Assembly (NCBI GenBank): GCA_014529385.2
Contig: CM043971.1
Span: 27,107,769-27,157,768 of the forward strand
Direction of reading: 5' to 3'
Length of the DNA: 50,000 nucleotides
Source: Adiantum capillus-veneris
Lineage: Eukaryota > Streptophyta > Polypodiopsida > Polypodiales > Pteridaceae
Positions 21,519 to 32,975 of this stretch are shown here, in pieces. The position numbers and the translations under genes were made by a program. The notes under the pieces are model-generated. The model saw nothing but the letters and a program-made list of their open reading frames with translations, was not told the DNA's origin and made no database searches. Numbering within the stretch: the stretch's first letter is position 1; each line of letters opens with the position of its first letter.

Positions 21519-22287
21519 GGTAACGACCACGTGCCGATTCAATTCATGGTGACAAAATAGTATGTGTATGCGATTCACATGTAAGTTTCAAAATTGCTAC
21601 AAATTTTAGTTTTGAGCGTTGATTCTTGTTAACTGTGGTTATTTTGTGTTAAGAAGAATATGATTATTGTTTTGTGTGGTGTTTATTGCTAATCAATCTA
21701 ATCGTTGATTATGTTTTCTTGTTGATGACACCCTAAACTTTATCTCAATTTTTGGGGGACTTCTGCTCAAAATTTGGAGAAATGGGAAAAGCGCAATGGC
21801 ATTTTTCATCCAAAACTTGTTCGTCTCCTCGAGCTCTTCGATTTGAGTTCTAGGTTTGCGTCAATCGGAGTTCGCAGCAGAAGGTTATGCTATTTTTACT
21901 GCAAATTGAGCTTGACGCAGCTTTCTTCGTCGTGCGTCTTCGTGATGCGTCCGCGATCGTTTTTCTAATTTTGGCGTTAGATTTTTCGAGAAAATTTAGC
22001 CTTATTCATATTGTGGCCACGGTCAATCTTGCATCTCACGTCACTCTATTTAAGGAGTCTCATCTCACATCACTCTATTTTGAGGACTCTTTTATTATTG
22101 ACGTCTCCTTTTCCTTGCTTTTTTGAATGACGTCTCTCACATCTTTGGACGTGTATTGAGCATCCTTCTTGCGTTTATCGTTGATAGAACACAGTCGTCA
22201 TATTTCTCGCGTTCTCAATTGCAGCCTTCACCATATATGGTGTGCAGATTCTGTGATCTTATCTTATACGTCTTCTTGCAACCAGAT
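21519..22287 (+). other. 5' leader of copia-2
   Basis: This untranslated leader of about 770 bp lies between the primer site and gag. It contains the site at about 22195-22205 where the gypsy inserted in the sister element copia-1. Its short open frames show no conserved motif. Confidence 0.75.
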
Positions 22288-22965
22288 ATGGCTATGACTA
22301 TTCTCGTCAACGGATTTCCTTCTGGACAGCGTTCTGTTCCTCCTTTCCAAGGCCAAGGATTTCCAGAGTGGAAAGCAAAGATGTTGTTAATTCTTGAAGG
22401 TGATGAACTCTCTGATGTTGTCCTTGGAAATCGTGTTTGTCTGCCTCAGCCTATTGATACGGATCATGATAACGTGCTTATCACTGAAGGATCTATATTT
22501 GAAGATTGGAATGTTGCGTATACGGATTGGCAATGATGTGATAAAGCAGCTCGTCGGTATATTATTTCTGCTCTTAGTGATTCTCTTTTGCTTGATATGT
22601 ATGAGCTGCCTACTTCTCATGACGTATGGAAGTACCTTATTGAAAACTTTCAGAAGAAATCTGTTACAGAAATACTTTATTTGAGAGGGCTACTTAACAA
22701 ACTACAATATGAAGTTGGTACTGCTGTGACGTCACATATTGAGTCTTTCAAATCTATTATTAATCAACTTGCTGCTGCCGGTGATCCCGTTCCACAAAAG
22801 CAACTGATTACACTTCTCCTTGATACGGTGAAGGACTCCTCTTATGATAACATTGTTACTATTCTCTCTAATAAAGATGGTCTTGATTTCGACCAAGCCT
22901 GCATGTCTTTAATTGAATACTCTCACGTCAAGAACGACGTAATGCTGGTCATGATACAGCTATGA
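22288..22965 (+). pseudogene. Copia-2 gag (capsid part) with one nonsense codon
   Basis: The frame starts MAMTILVNGFPSGQ and contains FPEWKAKMLLILEGDELSDV, then SHDVWKYLIENF and LYLRGLLNKLQYE, typical of UBN2-type copia gag. A TGA at 22534-22536 interrupts it. The frame ends at a TGA at 22963-22965, and coding resumes one base back in the pol frame from about 22917. Copia-1 has the same offset, so the frame change predates both insertions. The 46-nt overlap shows no canonical slippery heptamer. Confidence 0.9.
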
Positions 22966-25900
22966 TTTCACAAGAGGAGACTGAGTCACAACAGATGGAA
23001 CGTGTTTTTTATGCTCGAAGGCGTCCGTTTCAAAGAGGAAACCACAGAGGTGGCCGTCGTGGTAATATTTTCTCTCGTCTCAAATTTCCTAGTAAGCAAT
23101 GTTCTTACTGCAACAGAAATGGGCATACTGAAGATGATTGTTGGGCACGTCAATATGATGAAGAACACAATATTACTACCAAACAACCTCGTTTATCTAG
23201 AGACTCTTCTTCTTCTTCTTGTGAATATTGTGGACGATCTGATCATCCCACTCATATGTGCTACAAGCGTCGATTCGACACAGATCGTAATAGAGCATAT
23301 GCTACTGAACATCGAAACAACATTGTACCAGAAACAAGCTGCGTCCTATGTTCTGTTGCTCCAGACAGAATACTTCATGTGCGTGATGGTTCACTTTTTA
23401 TTGTTGATTCTGGCGCTACAGGAAATATGACATATCAGTCTAAGTGGCTCCATAACTATCATCCACTACCAAATCAACGTGTTGTTTATCTTGCTGATGA
23501 TATGACTTGTCAAGTGAAGGGTATTGGAGATTTATATCTTGGTACCTTATCTTCTTCCACTTGAATTTTGCGAGGAGTATTACATGTACCAGATCTTCAA
23601 CGTAATCTTCTTTCAGTTGCTAGACTTGTTGATCTTGGTCTCTTTGTTGGATTTGATCATACCAAATGCCGAATTGAGAAAGATGGACAGACTATAGCCA
23701 CTGCTCCTCGAAACAGTAATTTGTTAGAACTCTCTCTCAATGATGCTCTAGCAAATGTTGTTACTGCTCCAGGTGATCATGATTGAAAAGTATGGCATCG
23801 CCGTTTTGTTCATGCTGATTTCTCAAAACTCCTTGATCTTCAGCGTCGTGATCTTGTTCATGGCATGGATTTTAAAGCTCATCCCCATATGGGAATTTGT
23901 GAGTTTTGTGCTCTTGGGAAACATAATCGTAAACCCTTTCCTCTTTCAAATTCAACTCATTCTCATGACATATTGGATCTTGTTCATACTGATATATGTG
24001 GACCTCTACGTTCTTCGAGATCACAATATCGCTACTTTATTACTTTCATTGATGATTTCTCACGGTATACGACTGTATTTTTACTTAGACAAAAATCTGA
24101 GGCCTTATCTATTTTCAAACAATTCCACAAGGCTGCGGAACTTCAAACTGGTCGTCGTCTTAAGAAGCTTCGTAGTGATAATGGAGGCGAATATGTTTCT
24201 CGAGAGTTTGTGAATTACTGTGCTGACAGTGGAATTCATCATGAACACACTATTCCATATTCACCTCAACATAACGGCATTGTTGAACGAAAGAATCTCA
24301 CTATTCTCAATGCTGTAAGATGTATGCTGATTCATTCTGGTTTATCTCGTGTTTTCTGGGCTGAAGCTACTTTGACAACAGTATTTATTCAATATCATCT
24401 TCCTACTACTGCACCCTCTGGTAAGATACCCATCACAACATGGACAGGTGACATTCCTTCTGTATCTCATTTCAGAACCTTTGGATGTATTGCTTATATT
24501 CATGTTCCCAAAGAAACACGAACAAAGCTTGATGCTTCTGGCCTTAAAGTTATTCTTATTGGATATTCTGACACTTCCAAAGGCTACAAATTCTATGACC
24601 CTTCCTCCAAGAAAGTAATTGTGAATCGTGATGCTACTTTTAACAAACAGCTTATGGGAGGTTCATGGTCCATGGATGATTCTGATGATACTAAATCATT
24701 GCTTCAGGCTTTTCCATTTCTTTCAGATGATGAAACTCTTCCTATAGAGAAACTTTCCTCTTCACAACCATCCATTCCGAATGCTACCAATGATGATATT
24801 GATATTTTTGTTGATCTGCCTATTGATTTTGAACATGGCTCATGTCATGTTTATGATGATGATATTGTTGACAATGCTTTTTCTACTTCTGAAGATCCCG
24901 TTACTTATGATGAAGCTATCTCTTCACCACAAAAGGATCAATGGAAAGAAGCTATGGAAGCAGAGTACGATTCTCTTATCTCTAAAGGTACATGGATACT
25001 AATTGAATTACCTCCTGGTCGTACAACTATTAAGTGTAAGTGGGTGTATAAGACAAAAGTAAAAGCAGATGGATCTTTTGACAAGTTCAAGGCACGTTTA
25101 GTTGCAAAAGGTTACTCCCAAGTAGTTGGTGTTGATTATCAAGAGACCTTTTCACTAGTTGTTCGTATTACAAGTGTTCGAGTTTTATTGGCATTTGCTG
25201 TTCAATTTGATTTAGAAGCTCATCAAATGGATGTACGAACTGCTTTTCTTAACGGTGACTTGGAAGAGGAAATTTATATGGAACAACCATAAGGGTTTTC
25301 TATTCCAGGTAAAGAAGACCTTGTTGCTCAACTGCATAAGGCACTATATGGTCTCAAACAAGCTTCGCGAGCATGGTATACAAAATTTTATCTTTTTCTC
25401 ATCTCTAAAGGATTCATCTCTTGCTCTTCAGACCCCAACTTATACATAAAACGCCAAGGTAGCAGTTTTGTGATTCTTGCTCTTTATGTGGATGATACCA
25501 TCCTTGTTTTAGGATTTCTTCAGCAAGTGAAAAAGTTATTGTCTTCTGCATTTGATATGATGGATCTTGGAGAGATTCACTCGTGTCTTGGAATTCAAAT
25601 CCAACGGAATCGTACAAAAGGTATTTTATTTCTTCGACAATCAAAGTTTACTGCAGATACTATTCAAAAGTTTGGTATGGAATCTGCACATTCAGTCAAC
25701 ACACCTTGTCTTGCGAGCTCTACGAAGAACACTTCTGACAATGGCGATCAACTTGTCACAAATCAGCCTTATGCTAACTTGATTGCTCGTCCTGATATTC
25801 TGTTTGTTGCTAATTATCTTGGACAACATCTTGCACGTCCTTCTCTTAAGCATTGGTCTGCAGCAAAGCGTGTGTTGAAATACTTGAAAGGCACTACAGA

Positions 25901-26480
25901 TTTTTGTTTGGTCTATCAACGACAACTCACATCGGATTCTATACAATCTCTTTCTCTTTTGGGTTACACGGATGCAGAATGGGCAAGCTCACATGTATCT
26001 ATGCAATCTACTAGTGGAAACTGTTTCTTTATAAATGGTTGTCTTGTTTCTTGGACCAACAAGAAACAACGTTGTGTTGCAGTTTCCACAACTGAGTCAG
26101 AATACGTTGCAGCATCACTTGCAGCTTGTGAGTTGATATGGCTTCGACAAATGCTGGTTGATATTGGTCACTCTCCTCTTTCTAGCACACCCTTGCGGTG
26201 TGACAACCAAAGTGCTATTAGTCTTGCAAAAGACTATGTTCAACATAATAAGTCAAAGCACATTGCTGTCCATTATCATTATGTCAGGTATGAAGTACGC
26301 AAAGGAACCATTATGGTTGAACACTGTCCAAGTGATCAGATGATTGCAGACATTCTAACCAAAGGCCTCAACGAGTCACGTTTCATCCTCTTGCGCTCGG
26401 AGCTTGGAGTTGCTTCGGCCTCACTCTTTCCAGATTATCTTCTTTGCTATTGTAATAGCTTTGTACATATGACATTGTAA
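22917..26480 (+). pseudogene. Copia-2 nucleocapsid-pol polyprotein, three nonsense codons
   Basis: One continuous frame holds two CCHC knuckles (CSYCNRNGHTEDDC, CEYCGRSDHPTHMC), protease (IVDSGATGNM) and integrase. Integrase shows WHRRFVH, CEFCALGKH, HTDICGPLRSSRSQ, KLRSDNGGEYVS and PYSPQHNGIVERKN. RT shows KCKWVYKTKVKADG, TAFLNGDLEEEIYMEQP, ALYGLKQASRAWY and LYVDDTILV. RNase H shows YTDAEWASS, VAVSTTESEYVAAS and CDNQSAISLAKDY. Stops are TGA at 23562-23564, TGA at 23784-23786 and TAA at 25290-25292. A 9-bp in-frame deletion follows the YVDD box relative to copia-1. All catalytic boxes I can see are intact. There is no frameshift in pol. Confidence 0.95.
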
Positions 26481-26619
26481 TCCTATAGGTACCATGCACT
26501 ATGCACACTCCACATCTGCACATTGTGATCTTTGATTCACTTGTATATTTGTACATAGATGCACAGTTCACTTTCACATCATCATCACTGGTTCATATTT
26601 TCACATTGTATAGGGGCTT

Positions 26620-26657
26620 GGGTTTTTCCCTTGAACTCCCCAAGGGTTTTTTCATCC
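26620..26657 (+). other. Conserved pre-polypurine-tract motif
   Basis: The segment runs GGGTTTTTCCCTTGAAC then CCCAAGGGTTTTTTCATCC. It contains a CCCTTG/CAAGGG potential stem with a 7-nt loop. Closely matching copies precede the polypurine tracts of copia-1 (15338-15375, reverse) and of the non-coding element (39459-39495). Confidence 0.8.
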
Positions 26658-26679
26658 AAAAAGCTAGAGACCTTTGTTT

Positions 26680-26688
26680 GAGTGGGGG
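26680..26688 (+). other. Polypurine tract of copia-2
   Basis: GAGTGGGGG lies directly before the 3' LTR. Confidence 0.92.
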
Positions 26689-26833
26689 TGTTGGAGCTAT
26701 ATATGGCTCACTCTACTCAACTTAGTCTCACCTATATATTTGTATCTTGTCCTCAATATGAATCAGTCTTTGGGAGCGTACATGGTGTGTCTCTTGTCTC
26801 GTCTCTCTCTCTCCTTCTCTCTACATCTCAACA
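26689..26833 (+). mobile_element. 3' LTR of copia-2
   Basis: The 145-bp LTR is identical to the 5' LTR except for one extra TC in the (TC)n stretch. Confidence 0.97.
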
Positions 26834-27021
26834 AAGCATGTCTGTACATTAGTCCTATCAATCTTCCATAGTAGAGTGACAAGCTCTACTTGGTATTTGG
26901 GAGACTTCATCTCCGCAAACTTGATCTAAGCATGCATACTACTTCATTTTGGTGCACAATAAAGAAAAAGAGAGTCTTATAAGACAAAAAATTTGTTCAG
27001 TTTTAACGTTTGTACATTTGC

Positions 27022-30000
27022 TTACTCTTGAGAAGCATTGTAAACATTGACAAGGTTTAGGTTATCCTTTAGTTGTATGCCTTGCATCCATCTAGCATCT
27101 TCAAAAGGATAACTCTTAAACTTAATAAGATATCTTCGGATAGTCTTACTGCCTCTTAGTACCTTGTCTTCATGTCAGAGAATGGACTCGGGCTGCAACA
27201 CCTCTTCTTGGTTCTCGATCTTTGGTGGGTCTTCAATAGTTGGTTCTTGAGGTGGATCTCCTTTGTAAGGCTTTAGTAGACTCACATGGAAAGCATTGTG
27301 TATGAGCCAATGACCGGGCACCTTGAGTTGATAGGCCATCTCATTGATTGGCCTAAGAATCTGGAAGGGACCATAGTACCTTTTTGCTAGTTTCGCATAG
27401 TACTTTTGGTGTCCCGTAGGATTCTTTCTCGTCGTGTGCCTTAGTCGAGCCTTGGGAAATTTTAATAAGACCCAATCATTTTCTTTAAAGGCTTGGGATC
27501 TTCTGTGCTTGTAAGCAATAGCCTTTTGCCTTTGCTGTGAGAAAGAGATATCATCCTTAATCTTTTGAAAAGATTCTTGTAGGTCTCGGCTATACTCATC
27601 TGCAACGAAGATCTTCCCATGCATCTTAAGTAGCAAGGGAATTTTTGATCTTCCCTCAATTACCTCGAAAGGTGCTTTTCCTGTGGAAATATGTACAGTG
27701 TTATTGTAAGAATACTCCACTAAGGGTAAGTACTTCTCCCATTGGGCTCTTTGATCTACTTCCGTTACATAGGCTTTTAGTAGATCGAGAATTTTTAGAT
27801 TAGCTATTTCACTTTGGCCATCCGTTTGTGGATGATAGGACGAAGAGAAATTTAGCCTTGTCCCTAAATTCTCAAAGAGACCCTTCCAGAAATTACAAGT
27901 CATTCTAGGATCTCTATCCGACACTATGGACATTGGCAAGCCATGGTACTTGAAAATTTGTGAAATGAAGAGGGTTGCCATTTTATGGGCTTTGATAGTC
28001 TTTTTGATAGGTATAAAATGAGCTTGTTTATTGAACGTGTCTACTATCGTCCATATTCCCGTATTCCCATGGATAGACTTAGGCAATCCAAAGATAAAAT
28101 CCATGGATATGCTCTCCCATGGTGAATTAGGGATTGGCAAGGGTTGAAGAAATCGAGGTTGCTTCCCTCTATCAACTTTTGTCTTTTGGCATACCACACA
28201 TTTAGAAACATACTCTTGTATGTTCACTTTCATGGTAGGCCAATAGAAATATGTTTCAATTCCCTTTAGGGTAGACTGAATCCCTCTATGTCCTACATAA
28301 GGAGGAGCATGAGATTCATACATTTCTTTCTCACGGAGTGAGTTAGTAACGCATAGTCTATTTCCATAGAGAAGATAACCATGTTTTAAAGTAAATGGTT
28401 CCTCTTTCTTCCCTAATGCAAGGGCTGAAATCACATCTCTAAAATTGGGATCAATAGCATACTCATCTATCATAGAAGATAGATCATTGTGAGTTTCTAT
28501 GGAAACCGTATTCACTCCCGGCCGTCTTGAGAGTGCATCGGCTATGTGATTATGCTTGCCATCAATGTGAGCAATATGAAAATGAAATTGCAAAAGGAAA
28601 TTTGTCCACCTCATTTTTTTGTCGGAGAGCTTGGTTTGCGTCATGAAGTACGTAAGACTTTGGTGATCCGTTCGTAGAATGAAAGGAGTCCCGAATAAAT
28701 AGTGCTTCCATGAGTCTAAGGCATGTAGAAGTGCAAGGAGTTCCTTTTCATATATGCCTAGAGCTTGCTCAATAGGGTCAAGCCTTCGACTTTCATAGCC
28801 TATGGCGTGCCCTTCTTGGAGCAAAACAGCTTCAAGGAAATCACCACAAGCATCACATTGGACCTCAAATGGCTTTGAGAGATCTAGTAGTGTAAGCACA
28901 TGTTGAGAGATAAGATTTTCTTTAAGCTTTTCGAAAGCATTTTTCTCCTTAGCAGACCATTTATACCTAACGCTTTTCTTTGTTAGGTCATGTAATGGTC
29001 CTGCAATTTGTGAGAACTTTTCTATGAAGCATCTATAGTATGTGCACATACCTATAAAGTGTCTTAGTTCATGAAGATTCCTTGGTTTAGGCCATCCTTT
29101 TATTACCTCTAACTTTGATGGATCCATTTGGATGCCATCTTGAGAGATAATGTGACCTAAATATTGAATCTCTTGCAAGAAAAATTCACTTTTATTTTGA
29201 TTAACATAAAGTTTATTCTCTCTTAAAACTTGAAATATTACCTAGAGGTGTTGCTTGTGTTCGTCTAATGAGTTAGCGTAGATGATAATATAATCAAAGA
29301 ACAATCCAATGAAGGTTTAGTGAGGCTTGAATAGCTTCTCCATCAAGCGGTTGAATGTGGCTGGTGCATTGGTCAAGCCAAAAGGCATGACAATGTATTC
29401 GTAAAGACCAAACGTAGTGCGAAATGCGGTTTTTACAATGTCTTGATCAATTATCCTTATTTGATGATAGCCACTTTTTAGGTCAATCCTATTGAAGTAG
29501 GTGGACCATTGTAGCTTATCAAATAGGTCTTCTACCCGTGGAACGGGAAACCTATTTTTGATAGTGATCCTATTTAGTTCTCTATAGTCGACACACATAC
29601 AATATGTGCCATCTTTATTTTGCACTAGTAGCACAGGAGAACAAAATGGAGATGAGGTAGGCCTAACCATGCCCTTCTCAACTAACTCATGCACTTGTCA
29701 CATAATCTCCTCTTGTTGAGCTTGAGAAACTCTATAAGGAGGTTTGTTAGGCAATGAACTTCCTGGAAGAAGTTCAATTGTATGGTCATCATTGCCTCGT
29801 TTAGCAGGTAGTTCACAAGGGATGTCGTCAATAAAGACATCTTGAAACCCCTTGAGAAAATTGGATAACTCTAATTCCTTGTGGTTGCTTTTATTTTCTT
29901 TTGCTAAAGCATTAGGTTCATTTTGAGAATCTTTAACAAAAATCATGTACACGAAAATAGAGCTCTTTATTGACTTGTTGAAAGCTTGTGTATGTACAAT

Positions 30001-31846
30001 GGGTATAGTGTTACGCATTTCCTTAGCATCTATATACATATCTTTCTCCCTGAACTTCAAGGAGATTCTCCTTTTAGGGAATTTAACATTGGAAACCATG
30101 CCATCAAACCATGGTGCCCCTAGGATTACATCCTCATGCTTGAGAGGAGAGATAAACAAGTCCCCTTTGTCCACATAGCTTTGGACATGGAGCCTCAATT
30201 TTCCGATTAAGGGAGTTACTGAAGCTTCTTGCCCCTTGAAAGCACCGTCTGCGGGTAGGACATCTCCCATCTCATAGGCTTGTATGCCTAGCTTGATGGC
30301 CAACTCTAGAGAGATAAAATTTTGAGTAGAACTAGGGTCAAAGAGAATAAAAGCATCATGTTCTCTTACCTTTCCCCAAGCATGGCATAGAGGAGATCCT
30401 TTGTGGTGAGTTTCCTCCTCTTGAATTTCAACCAAGGTAGCTCTAGGAGGATCACGGTGGGTGTTCTTTTGGGGACAAGTGCGGTACGCATGCCCTTGTT
30501 CTCCACACTTGAAACATCGGTTATCTTTGCGATAACGCTCAAGCTCTTTAGGAGAGAGTTTGTTTTTGCCTTTGTAAAACTCCCTTCTCTTTAGCTTTGC
30601 TCGAATTGGCCTTATGAGACTTTTGGATATTGTCCTTCCCCTCAGGCTCATTGGAACCCTTGTTTTCCGGGGGCTTAGAATTCCTCTTAGCCCTATTTGG
30701 AAATTGATTTGAGAGGCCACCATAGTATGGTGTATTACCGCCAATATGGTGCATGGCCTTTGGGAGTTGACATACTCCACCATTTCTTCGGTTAAGCCGG
30801 CACAAAATTGTTGCTTTTGCTCTCCAAAATCCAACTTTTTGAAGACAGTGGCTTTGAGTTGTAGGTCCCAAAACTTGTCTACATATTTGTGAATGGATTC
30901 ATAGGGAGAGAGATTTAAGCTTCACCAATCGGTGAGTACTTTGTCTTTGGCATCGGTGGCCAAAAACTGCTTCATAATGGAAGCTCTTAAAGCTTTCCAT
31001 GTTCATGGAGCTTCATCGTTGGCCCATAGGCTAGACCACCATTGTTTGGAGGACTTTTGAAAGTGCATAGCTACATGGCGTAGCTTAGAGGACTCCGTGA
31101 AGCCCTCATCTCCGAACGCCGCATCAAATTGTTGGATAAAGGCCAAGACTTTGTCCGTAGAACCAAAGGTGCCATCATAGGTAAGGAAAGAGGTGCTCTT
31201 CCCTCCCTCTTTGAACTTCTTGATCTTGGACGACCTCTTCCATGCGGCATAGGATTTCCTTTGGCCTCTTCTTTTTGATGGTTCAAAGGTTGCACCATCA
31301 CTTTCTTCAGAAGGTGAAGAATTTGAGGAAGATGGAGAAGAGGGTGACCTCTTTCTCTCCTTTTTCTTGCCTTGATCTTCATTGTCTTCACCATCACTTT
31401 CATAAGAGGAAGAGAATGAAGAAGATGGAGAAGAGGGTGTCCTCTTTCTCACCTTTTTCTTCTCTTGCTTTTTGTCATCCCTCTTTGAATTATGGTGTGG
31501 AGAAGTGTGCGATGGTCTTCTCCGTTTTGGAGGTGATGGAGAGCGTTTAGCCTGCCATCTTCGTGGAGCCATCTCCGCCGAGGTGGTGGGAGACTCACTT
31601 CTTTCTTGTTCCTTTGGTGGAGGCTCTTGGCTTCCTAGGTGTTCTCTCGTCATGGTGGGCAGCTTGGAGAATCCCATGAGCATGGAGCTACCGTTGCACT
31701 TCACTTTGGAGAGATGGATTGCCCATGGCTTGTTGAAGCCTAGAAACAAGATAGTTAACAAGCATCGGGGCATCATTAGTAGCTTTCTCATTAGCAAAAT
31801 CAAAGTTATCAACATTAAATTCACTCTCTTTATGATTGTCAGCCAT
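27022..31846 (-). pseudogene. Gypsy gag-pol polyprotein with chromodomain-like tail, nonsense-ridden
   Basis: Reverse strand, start ATG at 31846-31844. Gag has an S/K/E-rich tandem (KRTPSSPSSS and KRSPSSPSSS), LTYDGTFGSTDKVLAFIQQF, and knuckle CFKCGEQGHAYRTC. Protease has LFDPSSTQNFIS. RT has [39 protein letters not shown] and FFDYIIIYA. RNase H has YEKELLALLHALDSWKHYLFG. Integrase has YVGHRGI, CVVCQKTK, SMDFIFGLP, IVSDRDPRM and SSYHPQTDGQSE. The tail RRYLIKFKSYPFEDARWM resembles a chromodomain. After an early gag frameshift near 31670 one frame runs to a TAA at 27022. It is interrupted by stops at 31003, about 30930, 29698, 29317, about 29260 and 27175. Protease has DPS for the usual D-S/T-G, and RT has DY for DD. 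Confidence 0.93.
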
Positions 31847-32230
31847 TCTAACAACTTTTAGGTGTGCTTTGGCACTTCAAGCCCTAGTTGCTACTCCTCT
31901 TTACCCCTTTAGAAAAAGCACTCAAGCTACTGTATCCGTGGCTCGAATACCATTAATTGCAAGGAATAGAAGAGAGGGTCGTTCAACACCAAAACAAAAC
32001 CGGCTCCTGTCAAGCTTCTAATAGCTCAATAGTGGTAAGCCATAGGCAAGCCCCGTAGGACTCCACTATTAAGACCATAGCTCTCAACGGTGATGCCCCG
32101 TTAACTGCATGAAGGCAGGCGCACTAAAAGGCTGAAAAATCCCTATTCTACTTACTCACATGCAATTAATAATACCATCCATTTATAGATAGCTTGACGA
32201 CCTCCCTTCTTGAGCAAGAAAAGAGAACCT

Positions 32231-32245
32231 TGTGCTCTGATACCA
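32231..32245 (-). other. Primer-binding site of the gypsy element
   Basis: On the reverse strand TGGTATCAGAGCACA follows the 5' LTR after one spacer base, matching initiator-Met tRNA. Confidence 0.93.
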
Positions 32246-32246
32246 A

Positions 32247-32944
32247 TGTAACATTTAATGGCCTAGTAACATGTGTGTAGTAGAAAATAGCATGAACATA
32301 GTGAGAATTTCATTAGAATAGCTTCCTAATGAGAATAACAAGAGTTCTTGGGTGGAGAGAGTAACAAAAAGCATAACACCTAGTTAGATAGCCCGAGCAA
32401 TACTTTCAAAAGAGAGAGAAATTAAGCTATTGACAATAGTTGAGGACAAAATTTGCATGGAGCCGGTCCCCCCTCCAAAAGGCTTTGTATTATGGTTTCT
32501 CCCATCAAGAGAGACATTGTACAATACAATTCCTTGTGCTCCTTCAAGACTAGCTAGTGCAATGAAGATGGAAACTTCATGCACTAAGCAAAACGCTTAT
32601 CAAACACAACATAAATTCCCTCACGGTCTTAGACCCAAGACCTCACACACCTTCGAAGATGGTGAGAGCTAGCGTGGTATGAGAGTAGATTGAGAGGAAG
32701 AAGGAGTATTCTTACGAGAAATATGTACATCTCCTCACATAATCACTCATATTAGATAGCCTAGCTTAGTAATTAGCATGGTAGAGGAGATGAGCATGCA
32801 TTGAAGCTTGGCTCTTAGTTTGATTTGCATCACAAAGCCAAGAGTTGTTGGTGTAGTCCTCCCTTCTCACAAGCTTGGAGTAGGAGATAAGCTTTCCATT
32901 AAAGATTGAGAAGGAGAGAGAGAGTCTTCTTGCTCCAGACATTC

Positions 32945-32975
<31 letters not shown>

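Larger units (their letters stand above)
21364..26833 (+). mobile_element. Copia-2: young Ty1/copia element nested in the gypsy
   Basis: The 5470-bp element has LTRs 21364-21506 and 26689-26833 that differ only by one TC dinucleotide. AAGCA flanks it at 21359-21363 and 26834-26838. It lies between the gypsy's polypurine tract and the gypsy's polyprotein end. Despite near-identical LTRs the coding region has three nonsense codons in pol, one in gag and a gag-pol frame offset. It was therefore probably copied by proteins of another family member. Confidence 0.97.

Noticed and set aside
22917-22965. Programmed -1 frameshift as an established mechanism
   Set aside because: The 46-nt overlap lacks an X-XXY-YYZ heptamer and an obvious downstream pseudoknot, so I report only the shared offset.
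31920-31960. Possible tRNA B-box (GGCTCGAATACC) near 31938
   Set aside because: No A box at the right distance and no cloverleaf arms were found. It lies in the gypsy leader beside the primer site.
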